Below, one piece after another: positions 1-8,355 of a DNA stretch of 20,060 nucleotides. The translations under genes were made by a program, and so were the position numbers. The notes under the pieces are model-generated. The model was given only the letters and a program-made list of their open reading frames with translations, searched no databases and was not told the origin of the DNA. Each line of letters starts with the position of its first letter. Position 1 is the stretch's first letter. The stretch is from assembly GCA_943704425.1 (NCBI GenBank), contig CALSCP010001943.1, positions 1 through 20,060 on the forward strand, written 5' to 3'. Source of the DNA: Ministeria vibrans ATCC 50519 (lineage: Eukaryota > Opisthokonta > Filasterea).

Positions 1-4
1 AAAG

Positions 5-8
<4 letters not shown>

Positions 9-54
<46 letters not shown>
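9..54. repeat. (AG)n microsatellite inside an intron of the SLC35F6-like gene
   Basis: An uninterrupted AG dinucleotide tract starts the window, followed by imperfect GA-rich sequence to about 90. It lies upstream of the TAG acceptor at 115-117, so it sits in an intron. Confidence 0.95.
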
Positions 55-56
<2 letters not shown>

Positions 57-117
57 TGATAGAGAAAGTATGTGTGATAGATAGAGAGAGACGTGACTCA
101 TACGTATGTGTGTGTAG

Positions 118-597
118 GCGGTGCACCGCACTCTGGTTGACGCATGCCGCACTCTCATTGTGTGGGTTGTGTCCCTCCTCATTTACTACACCGTCAGCGA
201 GAGCTTTGGCGAAGAATGGACCAAATACTCTCCCCTCCAACGTACGACAGTTGCTCTAATCGCCTCTTCACACACCCACTTTCGCTCTATTCAAATGTGC
301 ACTCTGTCTTATCACCTTGGTCGTTCAATTTGTTTTTTTTCCATTATGTCTCTGTCTGTCTTTCTCTTCTATCTCTGACTGTACTCACCTCTGTCTTTCC
401 TTTCTCTGACACTGTGCATTGTTTGAGTAGTTGCTGGATTTCTTTTCCTCGCGGTTGGGACGTTCGTGTACAACAATGTGATCCGTCTGCCGTGTCTGAC
501 ATACAGCACTGTACCGTCCGAGGCCGACGGGACGTATACGGCCGAGAAGGTAGGCGGAGACGACCTTGAATCCAAGGCGCTACTCAGCCCAGAGTAA
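118..597 (+). CDS. SLC35F6: SLC35F6-like solute carrier, C-terminal two exons (5' partial)
   Basis: Two exons, 118-241 and 431-597, join in phase (C + TT) across an intron with a GTACGA donor and a TAG acceptor; the acceptor TAG at 115-117 shows earlier exons lie outside the window. About 96 residues are visible: 'RTLIVWVVSLLIYY', 'FGEEWTKYSPLQLAGF' and 'VGTFVYNNVI', two hydrophobic helices that match the last membrane segments of the drug/metabolite transporter superfamily, closest by memory to the SLC35F6 (C2orf18) branch. The tail after the last helix is short, polar and acidic, ending 'SKALLSPE'. These proteins are multi-pass carriers of endomembranes; the substrate of SLC35F6 is poorly defined. 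The stop at 597 lies 71 bp from the convergent stop of LRRC23. A different SLC35 subfamily is possible because only the C-terminus is present. Confidence 0.72.
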
Positions 598-668
598 GCC
601 ACTTAGTTCGGTTTGTTGTTGTATTTGAGAATTACAAATTAGTAATGTGTTTGTGTGTGTCAGTCAAG

Positions 669-1779
669 TCAGTCAGTCAGCTCCTCTTCCTCTCCTTGCT
701 CTGACTGATCATTATTATCGATTTCGGTCTCTGTCTCATCTTCATCTTCCTTCTCTGTTTCTTCGCGTTTCTTCTCAGCTCTCTCCCGCTCCTCCTGCTC
801 CTACATACGCATACACATACGCATTAGCATCACATTTATATCATCATTGCATTTCCCTGCTCCAATGGCAATGCTTTTTACCTTGTCAAGACGGCTCTGC
901 TCCTCCCGGTCGTTGCGCAACTGCGCTGCCTCTATGCGGTCCTCCTCGCACACCTGCTCTTTGTCAACCTGTTGTAGCTGCCTTACCCAAGATACCACTC
1001 CCACCGCATCCTCTCCGTCCATTGCGCCGTTTCCCTGCACACTCAGTCGCGCCAGGCGCGGCAGTCCTTCCAGTGCACGTAAACCCTCCAACTCCTCAAT
1101 CGCATTCCCCCTACACAACCATCCCAATCGCATGTCAGCAGTCATTACTTTTTGTGTCACTCCACCAACCTGATGTTAAGGTTGACCAGTCCAACAAGAG
1201 ACTCGCATCCACTGAGTGTGCGGATGTCGTTGTCGCGCAAGTGGAGTGTTTCAACGCCACTCAGTGTCGACACAATAGGCGTGGTGAGTCGCGTCAGTTG
1301 GCTCTCCGCCGCATAGAGTGTTCGCAGAGATGACGGTACAACGAGGGACTCGAGTTGATTTCCGCGCAAACACAATTCCCTTAGTTTGGGTGTATTTGTG
1401 TCCAACAGGTTCACTGACTTCACTTCATTTCCTGGGAAAATGAAAATTTTGAGTATCATTCCGCAAAACATAAAAAAATAATTATATATATATATATATA
1501 TATATAAACAAGCATTGAACTTATGCAGGCGCGTACGAGAAAGATCGAGGGACTCGAGGGCAGGCAAACTTAGACCAGACACCGTTTGAAGTCGGTTTTC
1601 CTTGAGCGACAGACGTTGCAAATGGTCAAAGGATGAAATAGAGGACACGTCCCTCAACCGATTTTTGTCAGCGCTCAACACCAAGAGGTGCTTGGCGACG
1701 GACAGGGGCGACAAGTCTTCCAAAAAGTTATTGTTTAAATTCTACGTATAAAAAGGGACAATATATATTATGTGTCATA

Positions 1780-1815
<36 letters not shown>

Positions 1816-2248
1816 TGTGTGTGTGTGTGTGTGGTGCGTGTTCCTTTAATCTGTGGCGTGTGTGTGTGTGTGTTTTGTGTCTTTGTGGTGTGTGTGTGTG
1901 TCCTTCTCGCGTGTGATATTAGTACCACAAAGCGCAAATGTGCGTAATTTGTCAAAATATCACAGCGTGTAGCTCCTAGAGATGTCACAGCAAGTCTCAC
2001 TAAAGCATATCCCTGTACAACTTCGGTGAGATGCGAGAGACCCGCGGAGACGGCCTCTTTTGTCAAGGCAAACTAAAATAAAAAACATGGTTGTCAAGGA
2101 GACGATTGTACTATAAACTTGGTCAAACCTCAGGAACAAATTCTGACGGTTCGACTCGATCAGTAGCAGGAGTCACATGCGGAAATCTCACAGAGAGACC
2201 CTTTTCCTCGCGAGAGGAGTCATTCTCGTCGCTGATACCAGCAGTCAT
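669..2248 (-). CDS. LRRC23: Leucine-rich repeat-containing protein 23 (radial spoke 3 component)
   Basis: Six exons on the minus strand, 2129-2248, 1926-2072, 1741-1537, 1431-1170, 1110-882 and 800-669, join in phase to 364 aa, close to animal LRRC23 (about 340 aa). After an acidic N-terminus the protein has successive leucine-rich repeats: 'YAHLRFVNLNNNFLEDLSPL', 'LQRLSLKENRLQTV', 'LESLDLSRNEVKSV', 'LRELCLRGNQLESL', 'LVNLNIRGNAIEEL'. It closes with the LRRC23-type cap 'VDKEQVCEEDRIEAAQLR' and a glutamate-rich tail of about 45 residues. Known role of the family: it builds the radial spoke RS3 head that links doublet microtubules to the central pair in motile cilia. Introns are 56-184 nt; the second holds (TG)n and the third (TA)n tracts. 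The start ATG at 2248 is the only one giving an open first exon in phase. Divergent from the CCCH gene, convergent with the SLC35F6-like gene. The acidic tail exon is supported by phase and splice sites only. Confidence 0.85.
1483..1506. repeat. (TA)n microsatellite in LRRC23 intron 3
   Basis: A perfect TA dinucleotide run of about 24 bases lies between the donor at 1536 and the acceptor at 1432. Confidence 0.9.
1742..1925. repeat. (GT)n microsatellites in LRRC23 intron 2
   Basis: Three TG/GT tracts (about 1784-1834, 1858-1873 and 1888-1901) fill this intron; on the transcribed strand they read as CA repeats. Confidence 0.9.
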
Positions 2249-2520
2249 TTGTTATGGGATGTGTGAGTGAACCCTCCAAATTGGAAGCGAGTTTGAAGCT
2301 TTCAATCAGACGCAATGATAGGAAAATGATGCAATTCGGTATAATCGCAAAAAGAGGTAAATATTGAAACAGATTGATTGTAAATTTGTGATTTAATTCG
2401 CGATGCATTATTCAATATCCATTGATTTATTTCATTGATTATCTTTTTCTTTCATCTTTCACCTTTCACACACTTTTTTTTCAGTTACGCCTATCAATTA
2501 TCAATTATTTGACCTGTAAA
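2249..2520. promoter_or_regulatory. Divergent intergenic region between LRRC23 and the CCCH gene
   Basis: 272 bp of AT-rich sequence between two divergent start codons; it must hold both promoters or a shared one. A long pyrimidine stretch (about 2448-2484) precedes the CCCH start. No TATA box or other defined element could be assigned. Confidence 0.5.
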
Positions 2521-3000
2521 ATGCAGGCACCTTCGGACTACCAGAAGCCTAAGGGGGTATACGTCCAACGCGCGCGACAAAGCATGAAACACCCTAATTT
2601 ATGAAAATGAATATTGCAGGTTTGCCACGCCTATGTGCGCAAAGGACAGTGCCGCAAGGGCTCTGATTGTGAGTACAGGCATCTGCCGCCCGGCCACCCG
2701 GATGTGCTGGCGTTTTTTGAGCAGCAAGAGCGGGACAAGCACTTGGAAGAGGAGCGGGCACGGCAGATGAAAGACGCCGTCGTCGAGTACGCCGACTACC
2801 TGTTGACGCAGTCGGCCGCCATGCTGCGCGAGGCGACCTTCACCCGCAAGGAGCGTCTGACGGCGGCTGCCTTGCGCGAGGGCAAGCCGACGCCCGACGA
2901 CTACGGGCAGCCGGTCGTCTCGCACGACGACGCCGACTGGGACTCGTCCGAGCCCGAAGCGAAGCGCTACCGAATGTCGAGCGACAACGACGTTCTCTGA
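2521..3000 (+). CDS. Small CCCH-type zinc-finger protein
   Basis: Two exons: 2521-2556 (12 codons) and 2620-3000, separated by a 63-nt intron (GTATAC...GCAG, phase 0), give 138 aa. Right after the splice junction comes one finger, C-x8-C-x5-C-x3-H ('VCHAYVRKGQCRKGSDCEYRH' is split here as VCHAYVRKGQC / RKGSDCEYRH), spanning residues 13-33. Then a charged helical stretch 'EERARQMKDAVVEY' and an acidic C-terminus ending 'SSDNDVL'. Single CCCH fingers usually bind RNA; the finger followed by an EEERAR-like helix is loosely reminiscent of minor-spliceosome ZMAT5, but the U1-type finger of ZMAT5 is absent, so I do not name it. The ATG at 2521 is preferred because the tiny exon is in phase; a pyrimidine tract ending in CAG at about 2484 could be an upstream 5'UTR acceptor. 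Confidence 0.75.
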
Positions 3001-3079
3001 AGGCCGAAACTGAAACGTACGGTGTGTCTGTCACGACGGAACTACCTGATCCAATGTGTCAATTGTATAATATTGAGTC

Positions 3080-3473
3080 ATGAGTAAAATAATCAATTTT
3101 TTGTTCACTTTACCTTTGATGACAACTGCTGTTGCCGCTGACACCACGGTGGCCACCGATGCGACAAAGAGCAGCCCAGACGCGACTGTAGAAGATTTCA
3201 GCGACATTGCTCGTTGGAACATATTCAACAGCGGAGGTACACACACAGTGACCCTCTCCCGCCCGATTCCCTGCAGCGTCTGACACAGACACCCCGCCCG
3301 TGCTGTCTGCGTGCCCTGGGACGACCCTCCGGCGGCCCCTCCTCACGCCTCTCGTCGTTTGGTGTGTAGGTGTCGACAAAGAGAGTCGACCAGTCATTGT
3401 CTTCTCTGCATGCAACATCCCAACACCCCCCGATTCCATCAGCATGGACAAATTGCTTCGGTACACTCTTTGA
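3080..3473 (+). pseudogene. Truncated Sec14/BCH (p50RhoGAP-type CRAL-TRIO) domain fragment
   Basis: Two exons, 3080-3236 and 3370 onward, join in phase 1 (GTACAC donor, TAG acceptor) and read 'VEDFSDIARWNIFNSGG' then 'VDKESRPVIVFSACNIP' and 'DKLLRYTL', followed by TGA at 3471. This matches the N-terminal third of the lipid-binding BCH/Sec14-like domain of ARHGAP1/ARHGAP8 and GDAP2-type proteins ('ia..giv..G.D..grpvivfSAC.mPp...d..kLl.Y...tlD'). The remaining two thirds of the domain and any RhoGAP domain are absent: the next 80 bp are T-rich and run into a 29-base poly-T. The family's expected Asp after 'YTL' appears only one base out of frame (CTTTGAC), so either a single-base indel or a GTACAC splice donor at 3461 is present. 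The N-terminus from ATG 3080 is uncertain; ATG 3119 also works. It may instead be a live gene cut by a misassembly. Confidence 0.6.
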
Positions 3474-3525
3474 CACAGTTTCAATCTTATCCATTCTCAT
3501 TTACTCGATATGTTTCACATTTCTG

Positions 3526-3554
3526 TTTTTTTTTTTTTTTTTTTTTTTTTTTTT
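3526..3554. repeat. 29-base poly-T tract
   Basis: An uninterrupted T run separates the truncated BCH fragment (+) from the stop of the ORF at 3558-3950 (-). On the minus strand it is a 29-base poly-A beginning three bases after a stop codon. Confidence 0.95.
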
Positions 3555-3557
3555 CGA

Positions 3558-3950
3558 TCATCGCGTCATTGGAGTGCGCAGCGTGAAACACCGGGGCCGA
3601 ATGGGCGGCTTACGTTTCTTTGGACGGCGTACCGCGCCGGTGGCCGGGAACAGATTCGACAGCTGTAAGATGGCATCGCCCACAATTTTTTCCTCTCGTC
3701 TGAGTCGATTTCCAGTCGCTCCGTCGCTCGATGTAGACATTGCCGTGGCCGACTGGGCGGCCGCCGGCGCCCCAGCTGCGTCACTGCCACCTATCGCATC
3801 ACTCTGCGCAAAGAGGTCGGCCGGCTGGGCCGCCTCAGCTTCGAGATAGGTGTCGGAGAAAGAGTCGGGCATATTTTGCAGTGCATCGTCAAATGCATCC
3901 ATTTCCACGTCGACATCCATCAACGACGGATTCTCCAGTGGGTGCGACAT
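3558..3950 (-). CDS. Unrecognised acidic/basic ORF, possibly 3'-truncated
   Basis: An open frame of 130 codons from ATG 3950, with GC-rich codon use like the neighbouring genes. I do not recognise it. The first half is acidic and phenylalanine/methionine-rich ('MDVDVEMDAFDDALQNMPDS'), the middle is alanine/serine-rich, then comes a predicted helix 'RREEKIVGDAILQLSNLFP' and a basic stretch 'RRPKKRKPP' that would serve as a nuclear localisation signal, ending 'TLRTPMTR'. The TGA is only three bases from a poly-A (minus strand) tract, so there is no normal 3'UTR. It could be a first exon whose donor (for example GTGTTT near 3586 or GTACGC near 3630) led to exons now missing, or a reverse-transcribed copy. 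It is divergent from DYNLRB, 106 bp away. Confidence 0.5.
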   Translation of the reverse strand: MSHPLENPSLMDVDVEMDAFDDALQNMPDSFSDTYLEAEAAQPADLFAQSDAIGGSDAAGAPAAAQSATAMSTSSDGATGNRLRREEKIVGDAILQLSNLFPATGAVRRPKKRKPPIRPRCFTLRTPMTR

Positions 3951-4056
3951 CAAGCCCGGTTATTTCACGGGAGGCGAGGAAACGCGAACCGTTCTATGTT
4001 AGTTGAATAAAATTGAACTCGAAAAAAAATTATATTATTATAATTATATTTTTTTG

Positions 4057-4622
4057 ATGTCGGAAGTTGAGGAGACTGTCAAGCGAATTCAGGGTCACAA
4101 GGGGGTGGTTGGGATTATTGTGATCAATTCGGAAGGTGCGTGTGTATATGTGTGTGTGTGTTTTTTTTTTCTCGTATTGTCTTGGCAACCGTTGCTCTCG
4201 TCCATCGTTCGTGTTGCGTGTGCCGTAGTTTTTGGCGCGCATGCGTTTGTATCAGACTGTGATGGTCATTGGGGGGAGCGAGAGGAGAGATGCATGCGGC
4301 CTTGTCCGTTTGCGGACATGAGCTGTGCTGACAAGATGGTTTCTCGTAGGAATCCCGATCAGAACGACCTTGGACAACGCGCAGACGGTGCAGTATGCAG
4401 CGTTGATGACGCAGTTGACGGCGAAGGCACGAAGCACCGTGCGCGACTTGGACCCGCAGGTATGGAGAGAGAGGGAGAGAGAGGGAGAAAGAGAGAGAGT
4501 GTGTGTTGACGAGCCTTTGCATTGCCCCACTCAGAACGACTTGACATTTTTGAGAATTCGTTCCAAGAAGCACGAGATTATGATTGCTCCTGGTAAGTGT
4601 ACATTGGCGTGTGGACATGCTC

Positions 4623-4699
<77 letters not shown>

Positions 4700-4810
4700 T
4701 AGTGGGTATTCTATACAACTGTGATGCACTCACAACTGAACCGTTCTTCTCTTTGTGTGTGTGTAGACAAAGATTATGTTCTCATTGTCGTACAAAACCC
4801 GACCGAGTAA
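4057..4810 (+). CDS. DYNLRB: Dynein light chain roadblock-type (DYNLRB)
   Basis: Four exons, 4057-4135, 4350-4459, 4535-4592 and 4767-4810, with intron phases 1, 0, 1, encode exactly 96 aa, the usual length of animal DYNLRB1/2. Visible identity is very high along the whole chain: '[18 protein letters not shown]', '[20 protein letters not shown]', '[14 protein letters not shown]', ending 'VQNPTE'. The protein is a homodimeric roadblock/LC7 fold subunit that binds dynein intermediate chains in cytoplasmic, intraflagellar-transport and outer-arm dynein. The introns carry microsatellites: GA-rich in intron 2 and a pure TG run in intron 3. No distinguishing feature tells a cytoplasmic from an axonemal role; the nearby LRRC23 fits a ciliated cell. 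The start is fixed by homology and lies 106 bp from the divergent ORF. Confidence 0.95.
4624..4697. repeat. (TG)n microsatellite in DYNLRB intron 3
   Basis: About 37 perfect TG units between the GTAAGT donor at 4593 and the TAG acceptor at 4764-4766. Confidence 0.95.
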
Positions 4811-4959
4811 ACGAGCAGCTATAGTTGCATGATGTGGGAGAGCGGAATGGGTGTGGGGGAGATATGAAGAGAGGGAGTCTCAATACAGCGTGTCAAATAC
4901 ATTAGTCAATTTATTCATTGATATATTTTGATCATTCATTATTACATGTTGATGGTCTG

Positions 4960-5935
4960 ATGCTATGCGCCTATCGCTTAGAAGATTATACACAGGACGA
5001 GCATCGAGGTGGGTGAAGGACACCCGGCTGCTTGTGGAGCTCATGTCTCAAACACTGTTTCTGTTTAGAAAACTTCGAGCGGTACCTTCTCGAGAAGCAC
5101 GCAGACGACGTGGACGCCCTGCTCCACGTTGAAGATCCCTCCGAACATGTCTCCATCACTATCAAGTGAGTGTCTTCTTCTTCTTCTTCTTTTTTTTTTT
5201 TTTTATTTTTTCTTTTGGTATTTGTTTCATTCGCGTCTGATTTGCGAAACGCACTCGATTCTCCCGTTTCTACAGTGTCCTCGAACTCATTGATTGGAAC
5301 ACCGAACTGGGCACACTTTTGCTTGCGTACCCGACGACGCTCTTGCCGCTGTTTGACCGGAGTGCCCGAGCAGTTCAGGTGAAGATGTACCGTCAACACG
5401 AAGACACGGAACGGCCCATTGGACACCTGTCGATTAAGGAGAATGTCCACATCCGACTGAGCAATCTACCGCAGTGCCCCGAAGTGAGCAAGGCCCAGAT
5501 TCCGCGCTCGGCCGACTTTGGCTTGTTCCTCTCCATTTCGGGCACGGTGATTCGTACGGGCGCCGTCAAGTCACTCGAGTTTGAGCGCGACTACTCCTGT
5601 ATGACGTGCCATCAGAGCTTTCGAGTACAGGCCGAATTTGAACAGTACAACATTGCGCCCAAGCCGACGCGCTGTCCACTCATGAAGAATGGCCAACAAT
5701 GTAAGGGCACGTCGTTCAGCGAGCTCAACGCACGTCCCACCGACCCAACGGGTCTCCATGGTGCCACACCCGGTGCAGGAGCTGGTCCTGCTGCTGCTGC
5801 TGTTGGTGGTGGTGGTGGTGGCACAGGCATTGTCACAGGCCTTCCCGAAATGTGCCGGGACTACCAAGAAATCAAAATTCAAGAGCAGGTAAACCCAAAG
5901 AGAAACGAAAAAATTAATAATGATAAAAATTAATA

Positions 5936-5984
<49 letters not shown>

Positions 5985-8320
5985 TATTATTATTATTATA
6001 TTATTATTATTATTATATTATTATTATAATATTATTATATTATTATTATTATTTTCTTTTACTTCTTTTCACCTCTCAGATTCAAAAACTGGCTGTGGGC
6101 TCGATTCCTCGCTCGATGGTCGTGGTGTTAGAGGACGACCTGGTGGACATGTGCAAGGCGGGCGACGATGTCATCATCAGTGGCATTGTGCGTCACCGCT
6201 GGCGTCCCGTTGTCAACGACCGTCGCTGCGACTTGGAGACAGTGATTCAGGCAAACCATGTACGCGTCAACAACGATCAGCGAACACAACAAGAGATTAC
6301 AGAAGAGCTCCGCGAGGAGTTTCGCCAGCTGTGGGAACGCGATAGAGACACCCCTTTTCGCGCACGCAATCACATCGTGTCAAGCCTGTGTCCTCAAGTG
6401 TACGGTCTATATGTCATCAAGTTGGCCGTCACGCTGGTGTTGGTTGGTGGCGTGCAGCGTGTAGAGCCCAGTGGAACCCGTATTCGCGGCGAGTCGCACA
6501 TTCTGTTGGTGGGCGATCCGGGTACGGGCAAGTCCCAAGTGCTCAAGTTTGCGGCAAAACTGATGCCTCGCTCGGTGCTGACAACGGGTGTGGGCACCAG
6601 CTCGGCAGGACTGACCGTGACTGCTGTCAAGGATTCGGGTGAGTGGCAGCTCGAGGCGGGAGCCCTTGTACTTGCAGACGGTGGTGTGTGTTGCATCGAT
6701 GAGTTTGGTGGCATTCGTGAACACGATCGGGGTTCCATTCACGAGGCGATGGAGCAGCAGACACTGAGCGTGGCCAAGGCGGGCCTCGTTTGCAAATTAA
6801 ACACACGCACCACCGTGATCGCGGCCACCAATCCCAAGGGTACCTTTGACCCGCAGGAGTCCATTGCGGTCAACGTCGCCATTGCCAGTCCACTGCTCAG
6901 TCGCTTCGATTTGGTCATGGTGCTCCTTGACTCTCGCGACGAAGCCTGGGATCGCGTCGTTTCGTCGTTTATTCTGGAAAAGCGCGACAAGATTGGTTCG
7001 CGACGTCCGACGACTTTGAGGCACGACCACCGTGGAAAGCGAAAGACGAAAAGGGGACCAGTGCAGGGTGATGGAAATGGTGGGAATGAACATGCTGATG
7101 AAGCGAGCGAGGTCGACGTCGACGACGACGACGACGATGATGATGACGCCGACGAAGATGAGGAGGAGGAGGATGCTGCGGATGGCAACGAGGCGGCTGC
7201 GGATCCCAATGAGCCGGCGAACCCTTGGTCGATTGAGAAGCTTCAGGCATACCTGTGTTATGTCAAAGCCAACTTCCATCCAACTATGTCTCCCGACGCA
7301 GAGATGATTTTGAGTCGCTACTACCAAATCCAGCGTCTTTCGGACCAACGCAACGCCGCTCGAACCACCATTCGCATGCTTGAAAGCCTTGTGCGCATAG
7401 CACAGGCGCACGCGCGACTCATGTGTCACACGAGCGTTGCCATTGAGGACGCCGTCGTGGCCGTGACGCTCGTCGAGTCGTCCATGCAAGGTGGTGCGTT
7501 GCTCGGCATCACCGACGCTATGCGTGCGCTCTTTCCCGACGACCCCGACGCCCAGTTTGCCCAGCAGCAAGAGATTGTTCTGCAGCGGCTGTCATTTGCC
7601 TACCGGCCTAACAACAATGGTGATGGCGACAGTCAGTCTCCTGTTCGTGGTGGTAGCGACCGTGGTAGTGACCGTGGCCACTCTGCCACACCGGAAGGCT
7701 CGCCAGTGCGACGTAGATTGCCACTGCGAGAACAAGCGAGCCCCTCGCGCCAGCTCACAGTCGAAAAGAGCCTCGATGGTATCCGCTGCGATCTTGCCAT
7801 GCGCCAAGTTCGTGATCAGCACCAAATCGAAGACTGCGAAGCAATGATACGCCAAGAGGTGGAAATGGCCATGCGTAGCAATGGACCTGCACCTGTCAGT
7901 GCCACGGGTGCCGCTAACCGGCCCGCCCACGAGAAACGGCCACATCCCGACCCCGCTCCCAATGGGTCCGCGTCACCGAGGCGGGTGCGTGTGCCGGCCT
8001 TTGTCTCAGCCGTAGATCGGCCCAGCGACGGTGAAGACGATGACGGGATGGACTTGGAGCTGGATATGGATGAAGATGATCTCATTTTGACCGAACACAG
8101 AGAGCGACACAAACAACTGCTGCAACAACAACAGCAACAACCAGTTTCGGATGCAGCTCCTCACTCTACCAACAACAACAACGACAACAACAACAACAAC
8201 AACGTCAACAACAATGACAACAACAACAATAACGATGACGATGACGACGACGGCATGTCGTGGAGCCTGTCTCCACCCGAGTTCCCTGTGGCCAAGCGAC
8301 GCTTTGTCGAAGATGTATAG
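4960..8320 (+). CDS. MCM9: MCM9 DNA helicase (homologous-recombination MCM)
   Basis: Four exons, 4960-5008, 5069-5165, 5276-5888 and 6080-8320, join in phase to 999 aa. The N-terminal part has '[15 protein letters not shown]', 'SISGTVIRT' and a zinc ribbon with Cys 157, 160, 182 and 191. The signature '[12 protein letters not shown]' precedes an AAA+ core: Walker A GDPGTGKS at 398-405, Walker B 'CCIDEF' around Asp460-Glu461, '[15 protein letters not shown]', and the arginine finger 'SRFD' near Arg528. Wording such as 'LEFERDY', 'VKDSGEW' and '[13 protein letters not shown]' is MCM9-specific rather than MCM2-8. MCM9 works with MCM8 in homologous recombination, crosslink repair and mismatch repair. 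Oddities: an Ala/Gly-rich insert (about 215-235), an acidic Asp/Glu insert (about 555-634) in the AAA+ module before 'WSIEKLQ', and a low-complexity tail with Gln and Asn runs. Intron 3 is almost all ATT repeat. Its stop is 35 bp from that of the convergent GH31 gene. Confidence 0.93.
5930..6052. repeat. (ATT)n microsatellite filling MCM9 intron 3
   Basis: An ATT/TTA trinucleotide array with occasional interruptions occupies most of the 191-nt intron (5889-6079), leaving only the donor region and a short pyrimidine tract before CAG. Confidence 0.95.
8100..8250 (+). repeat. CAA/AAC and GAC/GAT repeats coding for Gln, Asn and Asp runs in MCM9
   Basis: Within the last exon, CAA/CAG codons (about 8116-8140), AAC codons (about 8169-8232) and GAT/GAC codons (about 8233-8250) code for consecutive Gln, Asn and Asp runs in the C-terminal tail. 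Confidence 0.9.
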
Positions 8321-8355
8321 AATAATTAATCATCATAGTAATTTTTAATCTTTGA

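Noticed and set aside
2448-2484. Pyrimidine tract plus CAG as a spliced-leader trans-splicing site
   Set aside because: All other genes use ordinary cis introns and no comparable site precedes their starts; an ordinary 5'UTR intron is enough.
4124-4729. Long minus-strand open frame with His-Thr repeats opposite DYNLRB
   Set aside because: It is the complement of the TG microsatellite and of DYNLRB exons; it has no domain and no support beyond the repeat.
6739-7570. Large minus-strand open frames opposite MCM9
   Set aside because: They are mirror frames of conserved MCM9 codons; Ser- and Val-rich composition follows from the Asp/Glu repeat on the other strand.
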